A stretch of DNA of 57,135 bases from Pleurotus djamor (lineage: Eukaryota > Basidiomycota > Agaricomycetes > Agaricales > Pleurotaceae), in assembly GCA_029747585.1 (NCBI GenBank), contig JAPEVF010000264.1, positions 1-57,135 of the forward strand, read 5' to 3'. Below are positions 48,119 to 57,135 of the stretch, in pieces (within the stretch, counting starts at the first letter, position 1; each line of letters opens with the position of its first letter). Below the pieces are notes generated by a model. The model saw only the letters and a program-made list of their open reading frames with translations. It did not search any database and was not told where the DNA came from. A program made the position numbers and the translations under genes.

Positions 48119-49598
48119 ATGTTGCAGGAAACCGTAATCTACGCAGCCGATGCCACCTACCCCTTCAGCATCGTCGCAAAACGTTATTGGACACCTGCTT
48201 GCCAGCGCAATGCCTTCGACCCTGACGCCCTCACCTTGATTTTCCTCCATTCAACCAGTTTTCACAAAGAAATCTGGGAACCAACGCTGCAGCATCTTTT
48301 CGACCTTGTCGCCAATTCTTCAATAAGGATTCGTGAGGCCTGGGCTTTGGATTGTCCGAACCATGGAGAGGCGGCAGCGTTGAATGAAGAAGTTCTGCAG
48401 AAAGCAGAGTATCGGCAAAGTTGTACGTCCCTCAAACTTTAGGTCCGCCATCTCCAGCGCTGAAATCGGGGCGTTCCTGCGCGCTGGAAACAGTTACCTG
48501 CGAGAAATACGCCCAAGCGGTCCACAGGTTCCTATCTGATGGTCCCAAGCATGATGCCAGGACGGACTTTTTCTCCAGAAAACTGGTAGGCATCGGTCAT
48601 TCGTTAGGAGCGGTCGCCATGTAAGTCCGCATTGTCCCCTTGTAATGGTGTCGTTTCTCATTCGTTTTCTTCTTTTTTTTCACATTGAAATCTAGGTCAG
48701 CGTTACAAGCGATCACTCCGACATTACCTTTTTCTTCCATCGTCATCGTCGAGCCTATGCTAAGCCCTGATGGACGACATCACTTGGATCGGCTAAGACA
48801 AGTGTTGGTGGCCAGCGCGTCTGAACGGAGGGACGTTTGGCCAGATCGCGAGGCAGCAAAGAAGTATCTTCAGGAACGCATGAATCGTCCAGGAAGAGTT
48901 CCTTGGGATCCTCGGGTCATAGAAGTCTTTGTGGTGTGTCCCCCCTTGNCCCCCATTAGTACCTCCAACTAATACGCTTCATGGGACAGAAACACGGTCT
49001 CAGACAGCACCCAGTCACCGCCCTTGAAGCCTCTTATCAAGGTGTATCCCTTGCTTGTACGAGGGACGAAGAAGTGGTGAGTGGAGACCCAGTACTCGGA
49101 TCCTCATCAAACACGACTCTTCTTTCACCTTCTCTTCCTCGAACCCCCTATCTGACCATGCAACTGCATCGCGATTAGGGAATGTACCTGGATGTTGACG
49201 GACCCACACTGCCTGTCAGTGCATTAACAGAGGCGTGCAGTCGTATCCCTGTCCACATCGCCTTTGGGACGATCATCGATTTTATGTACGTGTTTACTTT
49301 CCGACGTGTCACCAGTATAGTCTAATTTTCCTACCCCCAAAACCAGACCCCGGAAGGTCCGCGAGGCAACTATCGATCCTCAATCAGGCCGCAAGTTCGC
49401 AAGCATATCTTACATCGAAGGCGTAGGCCACCTGGTTCGCGTCCTTTGCCCTTGCTGGTAAAGGATAACGTTTAGGCTAATATCATCATGCTCGTGCCCT
49501 AGGTCCCGCAAGCTGTGCCGGAGAAGCTTGCGCACTTTATCTTTAAAACCTTCAAGTATAATCAGGCGCGGGACGTCAGTCCTAAAGGCAAGTTGTAG
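48119..49598 (+). CDS. Alpha/beta hydrolase fold protein
   Basis: Predicted serine hydrolase of unknown substrate; the family is widespread in mushrooms. Exon 1 MLQETVIYAADATYPFSIVA, then KRYWTPACQRNAFD and LTLIFLHSTSFHKEIWEPTL, AWALDCPNHGEAA. A spliced exon FTCEKYAQAVHRF leads to the nucleophile elbow GIGHSLGAVAM. PFSSIVIVEPMLSPDG, ERRDVWPDREAAKKYL and ALEASYQGVSLACTRDEE follow, then VDGPTLPVSALTEACSRIPV and GRKFASISYIEGVGHL, whose His is the probable catalytic one. The last exon, entered after an intron of about 70 nt, reads VPQAVPEKLAHFIFKTFKYN and ends KGKL, stop 49596-49598. The N near 48949 is intronic. No signal peptide, so it is probably intracellular. Confidence 0.82.
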
Positions 49599-49821
49599 TT
49601 TACCCGGTCTCTACGACGCACCTCTTGCTTCATACTATCTCGCCATCGAATTGCTTTCATGCTTTACACACTGCACGTCCCACTGCGGCTTCTTAGGTAT
49701 ATGCTCTTGCTATGTTTTGTGTACGAAATGGAATAAATGGATAATCTCAGTATGTACATGGACGGAATGCGAAGTATGCAAGAGGATGCATACAGACAAC
49801 AATCGAAAGTAGCAAAAGCAT

Positions 49822-51037
49822 TCAAGCTGGTGCCTGTGCAGCCAAAGACGTTTCCCCGATGGCGAACAGAGGTTGAGCCTGCATCGGCGAACTGAAAGGA
49901 CCATCGAGAGGTGGACCAACTCCTGGTACGACCGGAGGATGTTGTAGCGATATTCCAGGAGGGAGAGGCTGGGGTTGAATAGTGGCCGATGAGCCGGGAG
50001 GAAGGGGCTGAGGTTGAAATGCTGCGACTGNCTCCTGGCGGAAGAGGCTGCGGCTGGATCATAGTTGGTCCACCGGGGGGAAGAGGCTGGGGTTGGATCG
50101 CGATATCTGACCCCGGTGGAAGAGGTTGAGGTTGGATCATGGCTGGCGCTCCGGGGGGGAAGAGGTTGGGGCTGAATTGAGGCTGAACCGGGTGGAGGGG
50201 GTTGGGGTTGTCTGGTCGGCTGTGCGTAAACATCGTTCTGCGAGATGTCAAAGTGATCTATACCAATCACTTTGGCCGATACTGCTTGCTTCAGTGACAT
50301 GGTTCTCCATATACCTGGTCGGCCGTGCAAGGAAGCGAGGGTACACAATGCCAAAAGGGTGCAAATGTAGATGGTTGCTATTGAATCGACAATCGCTTAG
50401 GGTTCGGATCCTCCGGCGAAAGAACAGGTGAACGTACATATCATCCATATCATGAAGCTAAGTCCAATCATCGCGGGGAGAACACCACACGACGGCCATC
50501 CTATGACGGATAATGAGCCAAAAGCAGGCAACGACTGCGAGGAAACTCACTTCCAGTCCCACAAACCCAGATGAGCAACTTTCCTTGCTCATCCAGACCA
50601 ATGATTGCGGTGACGAAGTAGACGATGGATAACAATACTATGAAGGTGAAGATGACGCTACTCTCAGAGACTCGAGGTAAAAGCCTACGCACCAAGGACA
50701 CCGATTTCTACGCCAATCAAAGAAGAGAATGCACCCACGCGGACCCGGTCGATCAGCATCCTGGCAAGCTAAGCATCATGGTAAGCTCTAAACGAAAAAC
50801 GTAACAGAATACGCACATAGGAACTAGAGTTACCCAGGTCAATGCAAATGCCAGAAAGCTGACTGGGCCAAAGGGAAGGGTCCCGTACTCGGGCTCTAGA
50901 GGAGACTGTGTGTAGACATATCCTGACAGTCCAACGACAGGAATTGATAGCAGTATGACGGATACTGTTTTTTCCTGAGTGAATCATCGCCTAAATGATA
51001 GAAAGGAAGCTCACACAAGGATATCAACCTTAGGCAT
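49822..51037 (-). CDS. MARVEL-like membrane protein with a 13-residue QPQPLPPG repeat tail (second paralogue)
   Basis: Exon 1 MPKVDIL joins EKTVSVILLSIPVVGLSGYV; next are FGPVSFLAFALTWVTLVPM, MLIDRVRVGAFSSLIGVEIG and SSVIFTFIVLLSIVYFVTAI. The loop WPSCGVLPAMIGLSFMIWMI is shared in pattern with the paralogue at 36900. The tail consists of seven copies of QPQPLPPG plus a variable 5-residue spacer (49955-50210) and ends GETSLAAQAPA, stop TGA 49822-49824. The tail frame is broken twice in this assembly: a run of seven G (50153-50159), where six would keep frame, and an extra N at 50031. With both corrected all seven repeats are in one frame. The intron near 50680 is uncertain. The tail should be cytoplasmic and could bind SH3- or WW-type partners (inference). 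Confidence 0.68.
49955..50210 (-). repeat. 39-bp tandem repeat encoding QPQPLPPG units
   Basis: Seven units of CAxCC(C/T)CAxCCTCT(T/C)CC-type sequence, with QPQPPPPG first and QPQPLPPG thereafter, separated by SASI, APAMI, SDIAI, GPTMI, AVAAF and SSATI. Period is 13 residues (12 for the first). Confidence 0.8.
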
Positions 51038-51519
51038 ACGAGCTTCTCCATCGCCAGTTGCCTCGCAGTAGAAAAGGAGGGTAAGGATGATAAGCACCTT
51101 TTCGAAGCTGTACTTCAGAAGTCTGCTTGTTCAGGTTGTGCCCTGACATGGACATGTCTGCAGGTCGAATGCGGTGGTTTGCGGCTCATTGTTTGCGGAA
51201 CAGATCAGGTTGCTAGCAGGCCTCAGGCCTCGGGCTTCAGCGCTTCAGCGCTCGTCAAGTTCCAGCTCGAGGGCCGCGTCAACGAAGAACATTTTGATCA
51301 AGCTAGCAGCCGATGTGCTGGGAACGGTCAAGAAAGTCAGCAAATATGACAGACGGTGAAGGTGTACATCAGAAGTGATTCATGCTTTGGCTCCGCGATC
51401 TCGAACATTTGAAAATTGTATCTCCGACTGGTGAACATCGGCTGGTTGGATAATGCTTCCCCTACGACGAACCCTTCGCGAACTTTTCACCACTCTCTGA
51501 TTACCATCATATGCGTACA
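51038..51519. other. Intergenic spacer between two reverse-strand genes
   Basis: About 480 bp with the promoter of the MARVEL-like gene and the 3' end of the HET gene. A short duplication of GGCCTCAGGCCTCGGGCTTCA type lies near 51218-51240. No gene seen. Confidence 0.45.
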
Positions 51520-53262
51520 CTACACAATGAATATAGTTTCTGGGACGGCGTCTTCCAAGAAAATCCGATACATGGAGGCCAAATGGGGTGGGATCTCGAC
51601 GGGGACCCGTCGATATGTAGGCATCCAATAACTTCCCACCTTTTGAAGTAATACAAGGGAAAGCACTTCTTCTTCAGCGAAGAAGCTATCCCCTATGGGA
51701 CGCTTGAATGACCCCAAGACAGCCAGGAAAAGTTGCGGAGTACGATCGGTATCTTCTCGCAGAGGGGAGGCAATGTAGTAATTACGCCCTAAGAAGGAGA
51801 CTTCGTAGTAGGGATTATACGGGTCATACATGTGCTCACAAGCTTTGCAGGGGAAAAGTACAGCCGAGATGCGCAACCCAAAGTTGGTGAACGTGAGGGA
51901 GGGATCAATGACTTTGGAGGGGTGCTGCGAGGGAGAGACATCTGTGGACTGGAAGGGCCCGGGACGCCAAAGAATATCGGGTGTCACTTTTGGACACCCT
52001 TCGAACAGCTCCGGGCCATAAGCTAGCATTGAATTATACTTCGACGTCCCGCCTGAAGGAGAATATTGATTGCTCTTCCAAGCGAAGAGACTTCTATCAC
52101 TATTTCTCTCGGCACAAGCAATTTGCAGGCGCATGAAAGCGCTCTCCGCGCCCTCTCCGTATGCGATGGGCATTACGATGTCCAATAACGACGTCAGGCA
52201 ATACGCAACATCTTCCGGAACAGTGGTTTGGCGGCGCGCGACGTACTCGAAGCATTTGACGGCATTTTCTGGAGACGGAAAATATGCATCAAGGTCTCTG
52301 TGGTGAATTTCTGCAATGGGGTTCCAACATGAGCGATTTAGTGATTATTGTGATCAGAATCAATTGACCTTTTCTCTCAGAGATTCTTTGGATGATTTCC
52401 GAGAAGCTGGCCCGAGTCAGATACTTCGAGGCACGACGCCACAGTGAGTCATCAAGACAGCGATCAATATCGAAGGGGCCGGGTTGAGGGGAGGAAGAAG
52501 ACGACGATAGTCTTGACCAGTCCTTGGTGAAGAAAGCAAGTCGCGTAGGGGCTAGGAGTTCTTGAAGTGTCCAGCCGCGATCAAACCATGGATCGTCAAG
52601 CCAGTCGTCTTCACCCTGGGCATCTGCAAGATACACAATGCAGACATGTGCATTTCGGTACCACGAGAACATGGATCGTATGGATTCGTCTAATTCACTA
52701 CTGCTTTCTTTGTTTATACAGGCAGTGTCGATCCAGACGTATCGGCATTGGTAGAAAGTCTTTGCAATATTGCAGAATTTCAAGAATTTGGCGTGCTTGG
52801 GATGGATATTACCACGGCAGAGCTCAGCGTAGTTAAGTTCTTCATCAGTCCATCGATGGGACAGGATGGCATACGCCCCGAGATGGGCTAAGCGCTTTCG
52901 GAGGGAGGACAGGACAAGGTCTCTATCTGACCACGTTGCGTCAGGTGTATTTGTGTAGGAGGAGAATTCAGCGAGCGCTTCAACTTCTAGTCTCTTTCGA
53001 ACGTCGTGACGGGTGACCAATCGCCCAAGATGACAATCGAATAGTCGGATTGGGGTTGACTGTGCGACGTCTGACGCTTTCTGGAGGAACGACTTTGCGT
53101 TGACAGTATGGATTCCACGCCGCCATCGAGGGGGGCGTATTTCAGACCTTTTCTAAGCAGTCAGACGTCGATGAGAGAGGCAGAGCCAAGGCGGACCAAG
53201 CATACGAATACTCACGGCGTGCAACAGGATAGTAGCGTGGATGGGCGATGATCTCATCATCT
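51520..53262 (-). CDS. HET-domain (heterokaryon incompatibility) protein
   Basis: The HET domain is the effector module of fungal non-self recognition and cell death, and many mushroom genomes hold dozens of copies. Three exons. The short first exon MMRSSPIHATILLHA joins KRSEIRPPRWRRGIHTVNAK, then TPIRLFDCHLGRLVTRHDV. HET block motifs are AYAILSHRWTDEELNYAE, CRYVWIDTACINKESSSELD, SMFSWYRNAHVCIVYLADA and PWFDRGWTLQELLAP. After an intron the second part reads YVARRQTTVPEDVAYCLTSL, DIVMPIAYGEGAESAFMRLQ and SDRSLFAWKS. The C-terminal region is unrecognised and ends DAVPETIFIV, stop 51520-51522. No NACHT or WD repeats are attached. The first exon is inferred from splice phase alone. Confidence 0.85.
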
Positions 53263-53844
53263 CCAATTGGAGTCGTTCTATGGCCTGATTAGTAAATAGG
53301 AAGCTCTCAGACAGGGGACCCACCCGGGTATGATTTTCAACGAGGTGAGAAGGAAAACGGCCACAGTTACAGAGAGTAGTAGATTGTAGATACAGCTTCC
53401 ACTTCTAAAGGTGTGCCCTAAAGCGGAGGCTTGCGGCGGGGTCTAGCGGCTAATTACAACGAGGGGTGGATTGCTTCCAAGACCCGACGCTAGGCGCTGG
53501 TATATCAGTCGTCATTCAACAGGATGGTTGCTTCGCGAGCGCACCGAAGGGATATTCAATAAGTAAAAGTGATTTCTCAAACATCCAGATTCAGAACGGA
53601 CAAGTCGGTTATTGAATTAGACTGATTGCATGGGTAATTTCTGTTGCAAATGGGACATTGGACTCTATGAAAGGGAGTCAAGCCTTCGAGTGAACCATCC
53701 TTTGATCAACCCCTACTTCGAAACACTTCGAAACCAGCAGTATGTTGGCGTCCCAGGGCGTAAAACTGAGCGGGGAGAAAACTGGTAGCTGATAGGCCTC
53801 TTGCTGATTGACATTCTTCCTTCCAAGGTGTGGCTCTAGCATTA
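53263..53844. other. Intergenic spacer
   Basis: About 580 bp between the HET gene start and the MYND gene stop, both on the reverse strand. It should contain the HET promoter. Nothing recognisable. Confidence 0.45.
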
Positions 53845-55756
53845 TCATAGCCAGAAGCCATCTTCAACAAGATCGGAGACGGTGATAGCTAGCATCGAGC
53901 TGATCGCATACATCGGTCCAGTTTTAGAGGGAAATCTGAATATGAAAAAACCTGGGGGCATCACTGGTCGGGAGCGTCTATTCATGTCGACGAAAGGAAG
54001 AAGGGTTTCTCTCCATATTGACTGCCCAAAGATCTCGGGGTAGTCGGATATATGTTTGAGGGTGTACTTGCGGGTCATGATTTCGTATTCCAGCGCCATG
54101 GGCTGATCGGGTGAGATATACAAAGTCGTTCGATGCTCGTGAGGCATATCGAGGCGAAGGCTCCTTTCCAAGTAAGCCATGTAAAAGAATCTCAACCGTC
54201 CACCGAGTATCTTGGTGTGGGCTATGTGAGCAAAGGTCAAAAGGATGGTATGGGAGAGAAGATATGCAACCCACTGTGAGAGAATCAGAATAGTTGACAA
54301 TGAATTCGATGCCCTTGGGACCAGTGGGAACGTTGACATTGGGTTGAGCAATACTTCATGACATGGCATCCGCTACAGGAGCGCAGAGTTATATGGTTGA
54401 GATCAGGGGTCCGAGCACTATGAAAAAGATATAGAGCAAAAGCCAGGAGGAGGGAAGGAGAGATTTACCGTTCCACATTTGTCGAGTTGTTTCGCCAAGG
54501 CATTCGATGATTGCAATATGGTAAAATAAAGGGATGCATAGCTATCATATGTCATGCATTTTTCTGCAGAATCCCTGTTGCTAGGCAGAGAAGTGCCAAA
54601 AACAAGTCTAGCACGGGAACATATGCGATGGTAGGGTAGGAAGGAGATGAGGAAGCTGGCATGGAAGGAGAAGACTTGTGGCATTTCTGCATCGTGCTCA
54701 TCTGTGATGCGTTGCGAACGGAGGAGACGGGGAAATCCAGATTCCAAGATGTCCTCAATGCAAGCGGGGTAGAAGAGCGCAATGCGAGTCAAGGTGTCGC
54801 AGATAGCGCCGATCAGTCGACCGCAGGTATGAGCTCGCAAAATATCATCTCCTAGAAAGAGGGAACGAGCGCGATAGCGCAAAACCCGCTTTGCCATCCG
54901 AACCAGGCGCATGGCAACTCCAAACTCCTTAAATTCGTCTACAGCAAGGGCATTCTCGAGGAACGAGTTCATGTATCTCAGATACAAGTCGAGTCGCTGG
55001 TAGGCTATGGCATGTTGGAGCGAATAAGTCACGAGTCGTCGAGCATCTTCGTCTAGGTGTGCGAGCAGCAGCGAGAACATGCATGCACTATTTTCCCGGA
55101 CAAAAGGAAGGTTATGGTAATTTGCCAAGAAGAAGACGAGGACTGATGAGCCCGTTTTGAGAATGATACGCCCCGTGGAATCGTCCGGCAAATCATACTC
55201 GACCCCAAGTCCTGAGGTCCAGATATTGAAAGAAGTGGAGAAGATAGAAACATCGCTAGGTCCAGCATCCTTCGCTATGATAGCGATCAGGCTCTGAGTG
55301 AATTCTAGAACCATACATAGCTTGCGAGCGAAGGGTGATTTACTTTCGTCCCAGCCGTCGGGCTCTGTGAAATAGTGGCGATGAAAGAAGGCAAGCCATG
55401 CAAAAATATGGCGGCGGCGGTCCACAGCCACTGTTATGATCTCTGTCACTTGCGTAACTGAGTGGAGATATCCTAGACTCGCAAGACTTGTCAAGATCAA
55501 ATCTTGGAGGTCCAGGGACTGCGAATGAAACGTGGGGATGTCCCTCGAACGAATACCGAGCGAGATCGTTTGCGCGACTCGAATAACACGGTTGGGGGAC
55601 GTATCTTCCATGGCTTTAGCGATGCTCCGCGCGCGCGACTCCATCACACCATGAGAAATGTTATGCAAGAGCTTCTACTCCAACGTTTAGTTAGCCATCA
55701 AAGTGAGTTTGGAAAAATATAGCCACCTCGAAATCGAGATCACCCAGCATCGGCAT
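53845..55756 (-). CDS. MYND-type zinc finger protein, reading frame disturbed around the finger
   Basis: Exon 1 MPMLGDLDFE joins KLLHNISHGVMESRARSIAK. A long helical region follows (RVIRVAQTISLGIRSRDI, IFAWLAFFHRHYFTEPDG, ENSACMFSLLLAHLDEDARR, GRLIGAICDTLTRIAL). Before the finger it reads LAKQLDKCGT, then across an intron C, completing a CxxC. The second half of the MYND finger, CSGCHVMKYCSTQCQRSHW then SQGHRIHC, is unmistakable but lies one base out of frame with both the upstream and the downstream sequence. The C-terminal part YMAYLERSLRLDMPHEHRTT to DLVEDGFWL (stop 53845-53847) is in the upstream frame. The simplest reading is one extra base in the G4 run at 54406-54409 and one missing base near 54290, either assembly errors or a damaged gene. 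MYND fingers bind proline-rich partners. There may be a further 5' exon. Confidence 0.65.
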
Positions 55757-56753
55757 CAGGAGGACCTGTAAGTACGATCCATAAGTAGAAGGAGGAAAAG
55801 GGTTGAATAACGTAACCTTGGATCTGTGGTCGAACCAGGAAGCCTGGGTGGCCGTTGGTTTTCCAAGTAAACGGTTCCCACGATCAGAAAATGGTCTCGT
55901 TACTCACTCCAAGTTTTATTCAGACTAGAATCACTATAGTGGTAGACTCGATCCCAGTCGTCCTTGTTAGCTAGTTCCTCGTTTGCGTGGGCAAAGGGGA
56001 GGGGAAAAACTAACCCCCAAACTTACAAGAACGGCTGGAATCAAGCCTATAGCAGGGGTAACGATATGATCGTGTCCTCAACTCAACTCTCTCGAATCAC
56101 CGTAGGGTCCAGGTCATGGAAGTCCAACTGACTTGAAGACGGCAAGGCCGATAAATCACGACGACGAAGGTTGGACAACGGTTTTGTTATGCGCGTTTCA
56201 AACCGTTTACACTGGCAGGCCGCAGGACTCACATTGGAGCTAGTTCAAGCTCCTTACGACTAGGTCATCGTGGCTGGTACACTGTGATTTTCACAAGCAC
56301 GACCACTTTTCTCAATGGTAAGCATGACGACTTTCTTGGTGGATCTTCTATATCTTTTCACCGTGATTTATTTCCCAGTGTGACCATAGGACATGATTCC
56401 AAATGATTCTGACCAGTTCGTCTTTTGCGTAGGCTTTGTGTTTTCCTTGTCGCTACGTGCCGCACGATCAGACAGAATGTGTTCAACGTGAGCGCTGTGT
56501 CGCTCCTGATCGGTGCCTTTGCATGGTCCTTCTTGAGAGCTCTGGGTAGTATCGCAAGCGAGACTCATCCCTCGTGACGACCGCATTACATTGACAGCCT
56601 TCCTCGACCCGTACCGCCTCGCATATGACAAGGCACGCAAGCGGCCTCGTCCAGGACTTGGCACGTATTCCGTACGGATTGTCCTCACCATCGTGAATTG
56701 ACTGAATGCTTCGATGAAATTACACCACCTCAGAGGTATGCGATATGAAGAAC
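55757..56753. other. Intergenic region
   Basis: About 1 kb between the MYND gene and the RGD-repeat gene, which are divergent. The 107-codon reverse frame at 56368-56691 has no motif. No gene supported. Confidence 0.45.
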
Positions 56754-56760
56754 TATAAAT
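56754..56760 (+). promoter_or_regulatory. TATA box of the RGD-repeat gene
   Basis: TATAAAT 88 bp before the ATG at 56842; no CGAGG prefix. Confidence 0.55.
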
Positions 56761-56841
56761 ACTTGGACTCGCTTCTCGAAATAACCTAAGAAACCTCCTC
56801 GCCCCAGTTCCAGTTTCTTTCCTCAGAGCTTCCGATTAGCC

Positions 56842-57135
56842 ATGAAGGTTTTCAATATCCTCGTTGCCTCCCTCCTCTTGGTTGGACAAGCTCTCGCTGC
56901 TCCTGCCCCAGAGTATGCTCCCGACTCCAACGGCGTACGTGATCAGTCATCAAGAATTGTGTTCTTTGACGTTGACCGAATATTCTTTGTGTAGATCTCT
57001 ATTCGTGAGCCTCAAGGCGGACGTGGCGATGGACCTGGACGGGGAGGTCCTGGTCGTGGTGACGGTCCCGGTCGTGGCGGACCTGGTGGAGGTCGCGGTG
57101 ACGGTCCTGGTCGGGGAGGACCTGGTCGCGGCGAT
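56842..57135 (+). CDS. Secreted RGD/Gly/Pro/Arg repeat protein (3' partial)
   Basis: Signal peptide MKVFNILVASLLLVGQALA, then APAPEYAPDSNG, an intron from 56935 to about 56994, and ISIREPQ. The rest of the visible protein is a repeat of RGDGPGRGGPG (11 residues, one unit with an extra GG), with four RGD triplets before the window ends. Codons differ between units, so the protein sequence rather than recent DNA duplication is being kept. It should be secreted, positively charged and unfolded. RGD is an integrin ligand in animals, but fungi lack integrin-based adhesion of the animal type, so the role is unknown. Alternatives are a cell-wall structural protein, a precursor processed into peptides, or a cationic antimicrobial protein. 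No cysteines are seen so far. Confidence 0.75.
57018..57135 (+). repeat. 33-bp tandem repeat encoding RGDGPGRGGPG
   Basis: Three full units and the start of a fourth, beginning at the Gly-Gly-Arg-Gly-Asp after EPQ. Unit three is preceded by two extra glycines. Continues past the window. Confidence 0.8.

Noticed and set aside
1..57135. CRISPR arrays, operons, Shine-Dalgarno sites, insertion sequences
   Set aside because: The window is eukaryotic; no regularly spaced repeats or transposase, reverse transcriptase or terminal repeats were seen.

Overview
The window is draft genomic DNA from a filamentous basidiomycete, most likely a wood- or litter-decaying Agaricomycete. Genes are split by many short (about 45-70 bp) GT-AG introns. 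There are AA9 lytic polysaccharide monooxygenases (LPMOs) with CBM1 cellulose-binding tails, a CYP63-type P450, a HET-domain protein and a MYND-type protein of kinds common in mushrooms, and one intron-containing nuclear tRNA. I cannot name the species. Single Ns are scattered through the sequence. Several sit where removing the N restores a reading frame, so some frame breaks look like assembly artefacts.

Layout. 37-2033 (+): CCT2, beta subunit of the TRiC chaperonin, 5' end outside the window. 3336-4239 (+): proline-rich protein with a small Cys/His cluster. 4240-6745: no supportable gene. 6746-9504 (+): CYP63-like P450. 9895-16951 (+): URB1/NPA1, a giant nucleolar 60S biogenesis protein. 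17420-18058 (+): small basic protein. 18563-19712 (+): methylthioadenosine phosphorylase. 20065-20205 (-): tRNA-Ile(AAU) with an intron. 20305-21721 (-): AA9-CBM1 copy 1. 22594-26879 (+): SH3 plus Ras-association-like polarity protein (Bud14/Tea4 type). 27464-33700 (+): very large ankyrin protein with a nucleotidyltransferase-like N terminus. 34092-34580 (-): RSA3-like ribosome assembly factor.

35152-47824 is a plant-cell-wall-degrading cluster, all on the + strand: AA9-CBM1 copies 2, 3 and 4, then two PL1 pectate lyases, with a four-helix MARVEL-like membrane protein between copies 2 and 3. Four of the six CAZyme genes counted with copy 1 share an extended core promoter, CGAGGTATAAA. The AA9 enzymes should cut cellulose oxidatively and the lyases should depolymerise homogalacturonan.

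Right end. 48119-49598 (+): alpha/beta hydrolase. 49822-51037 (-): second MARVEL-like protein with a 13-residue QPQPLPPG repeat tail. 51520-53262 (-): HET-domain protein. 53845-55756 (-): MYND-finger protein whose frame is disturbed around the finger. 56842-57135 (+): secreted protein made of RGD-containing Gly/Pro/Arg repeats, cut by the window edge.

The most notable points are the shared CGAGGTATAAA promoter, a 5-nt micro-exon in the first pectate lyase, a (CAA)n leader on the second, the nucleotidyltransferase-like/ankyrin fusion, the RGD-repeat secreted protein, and two members of one yeast pre-60S module (URB1 and RSA3) within 25 kb.
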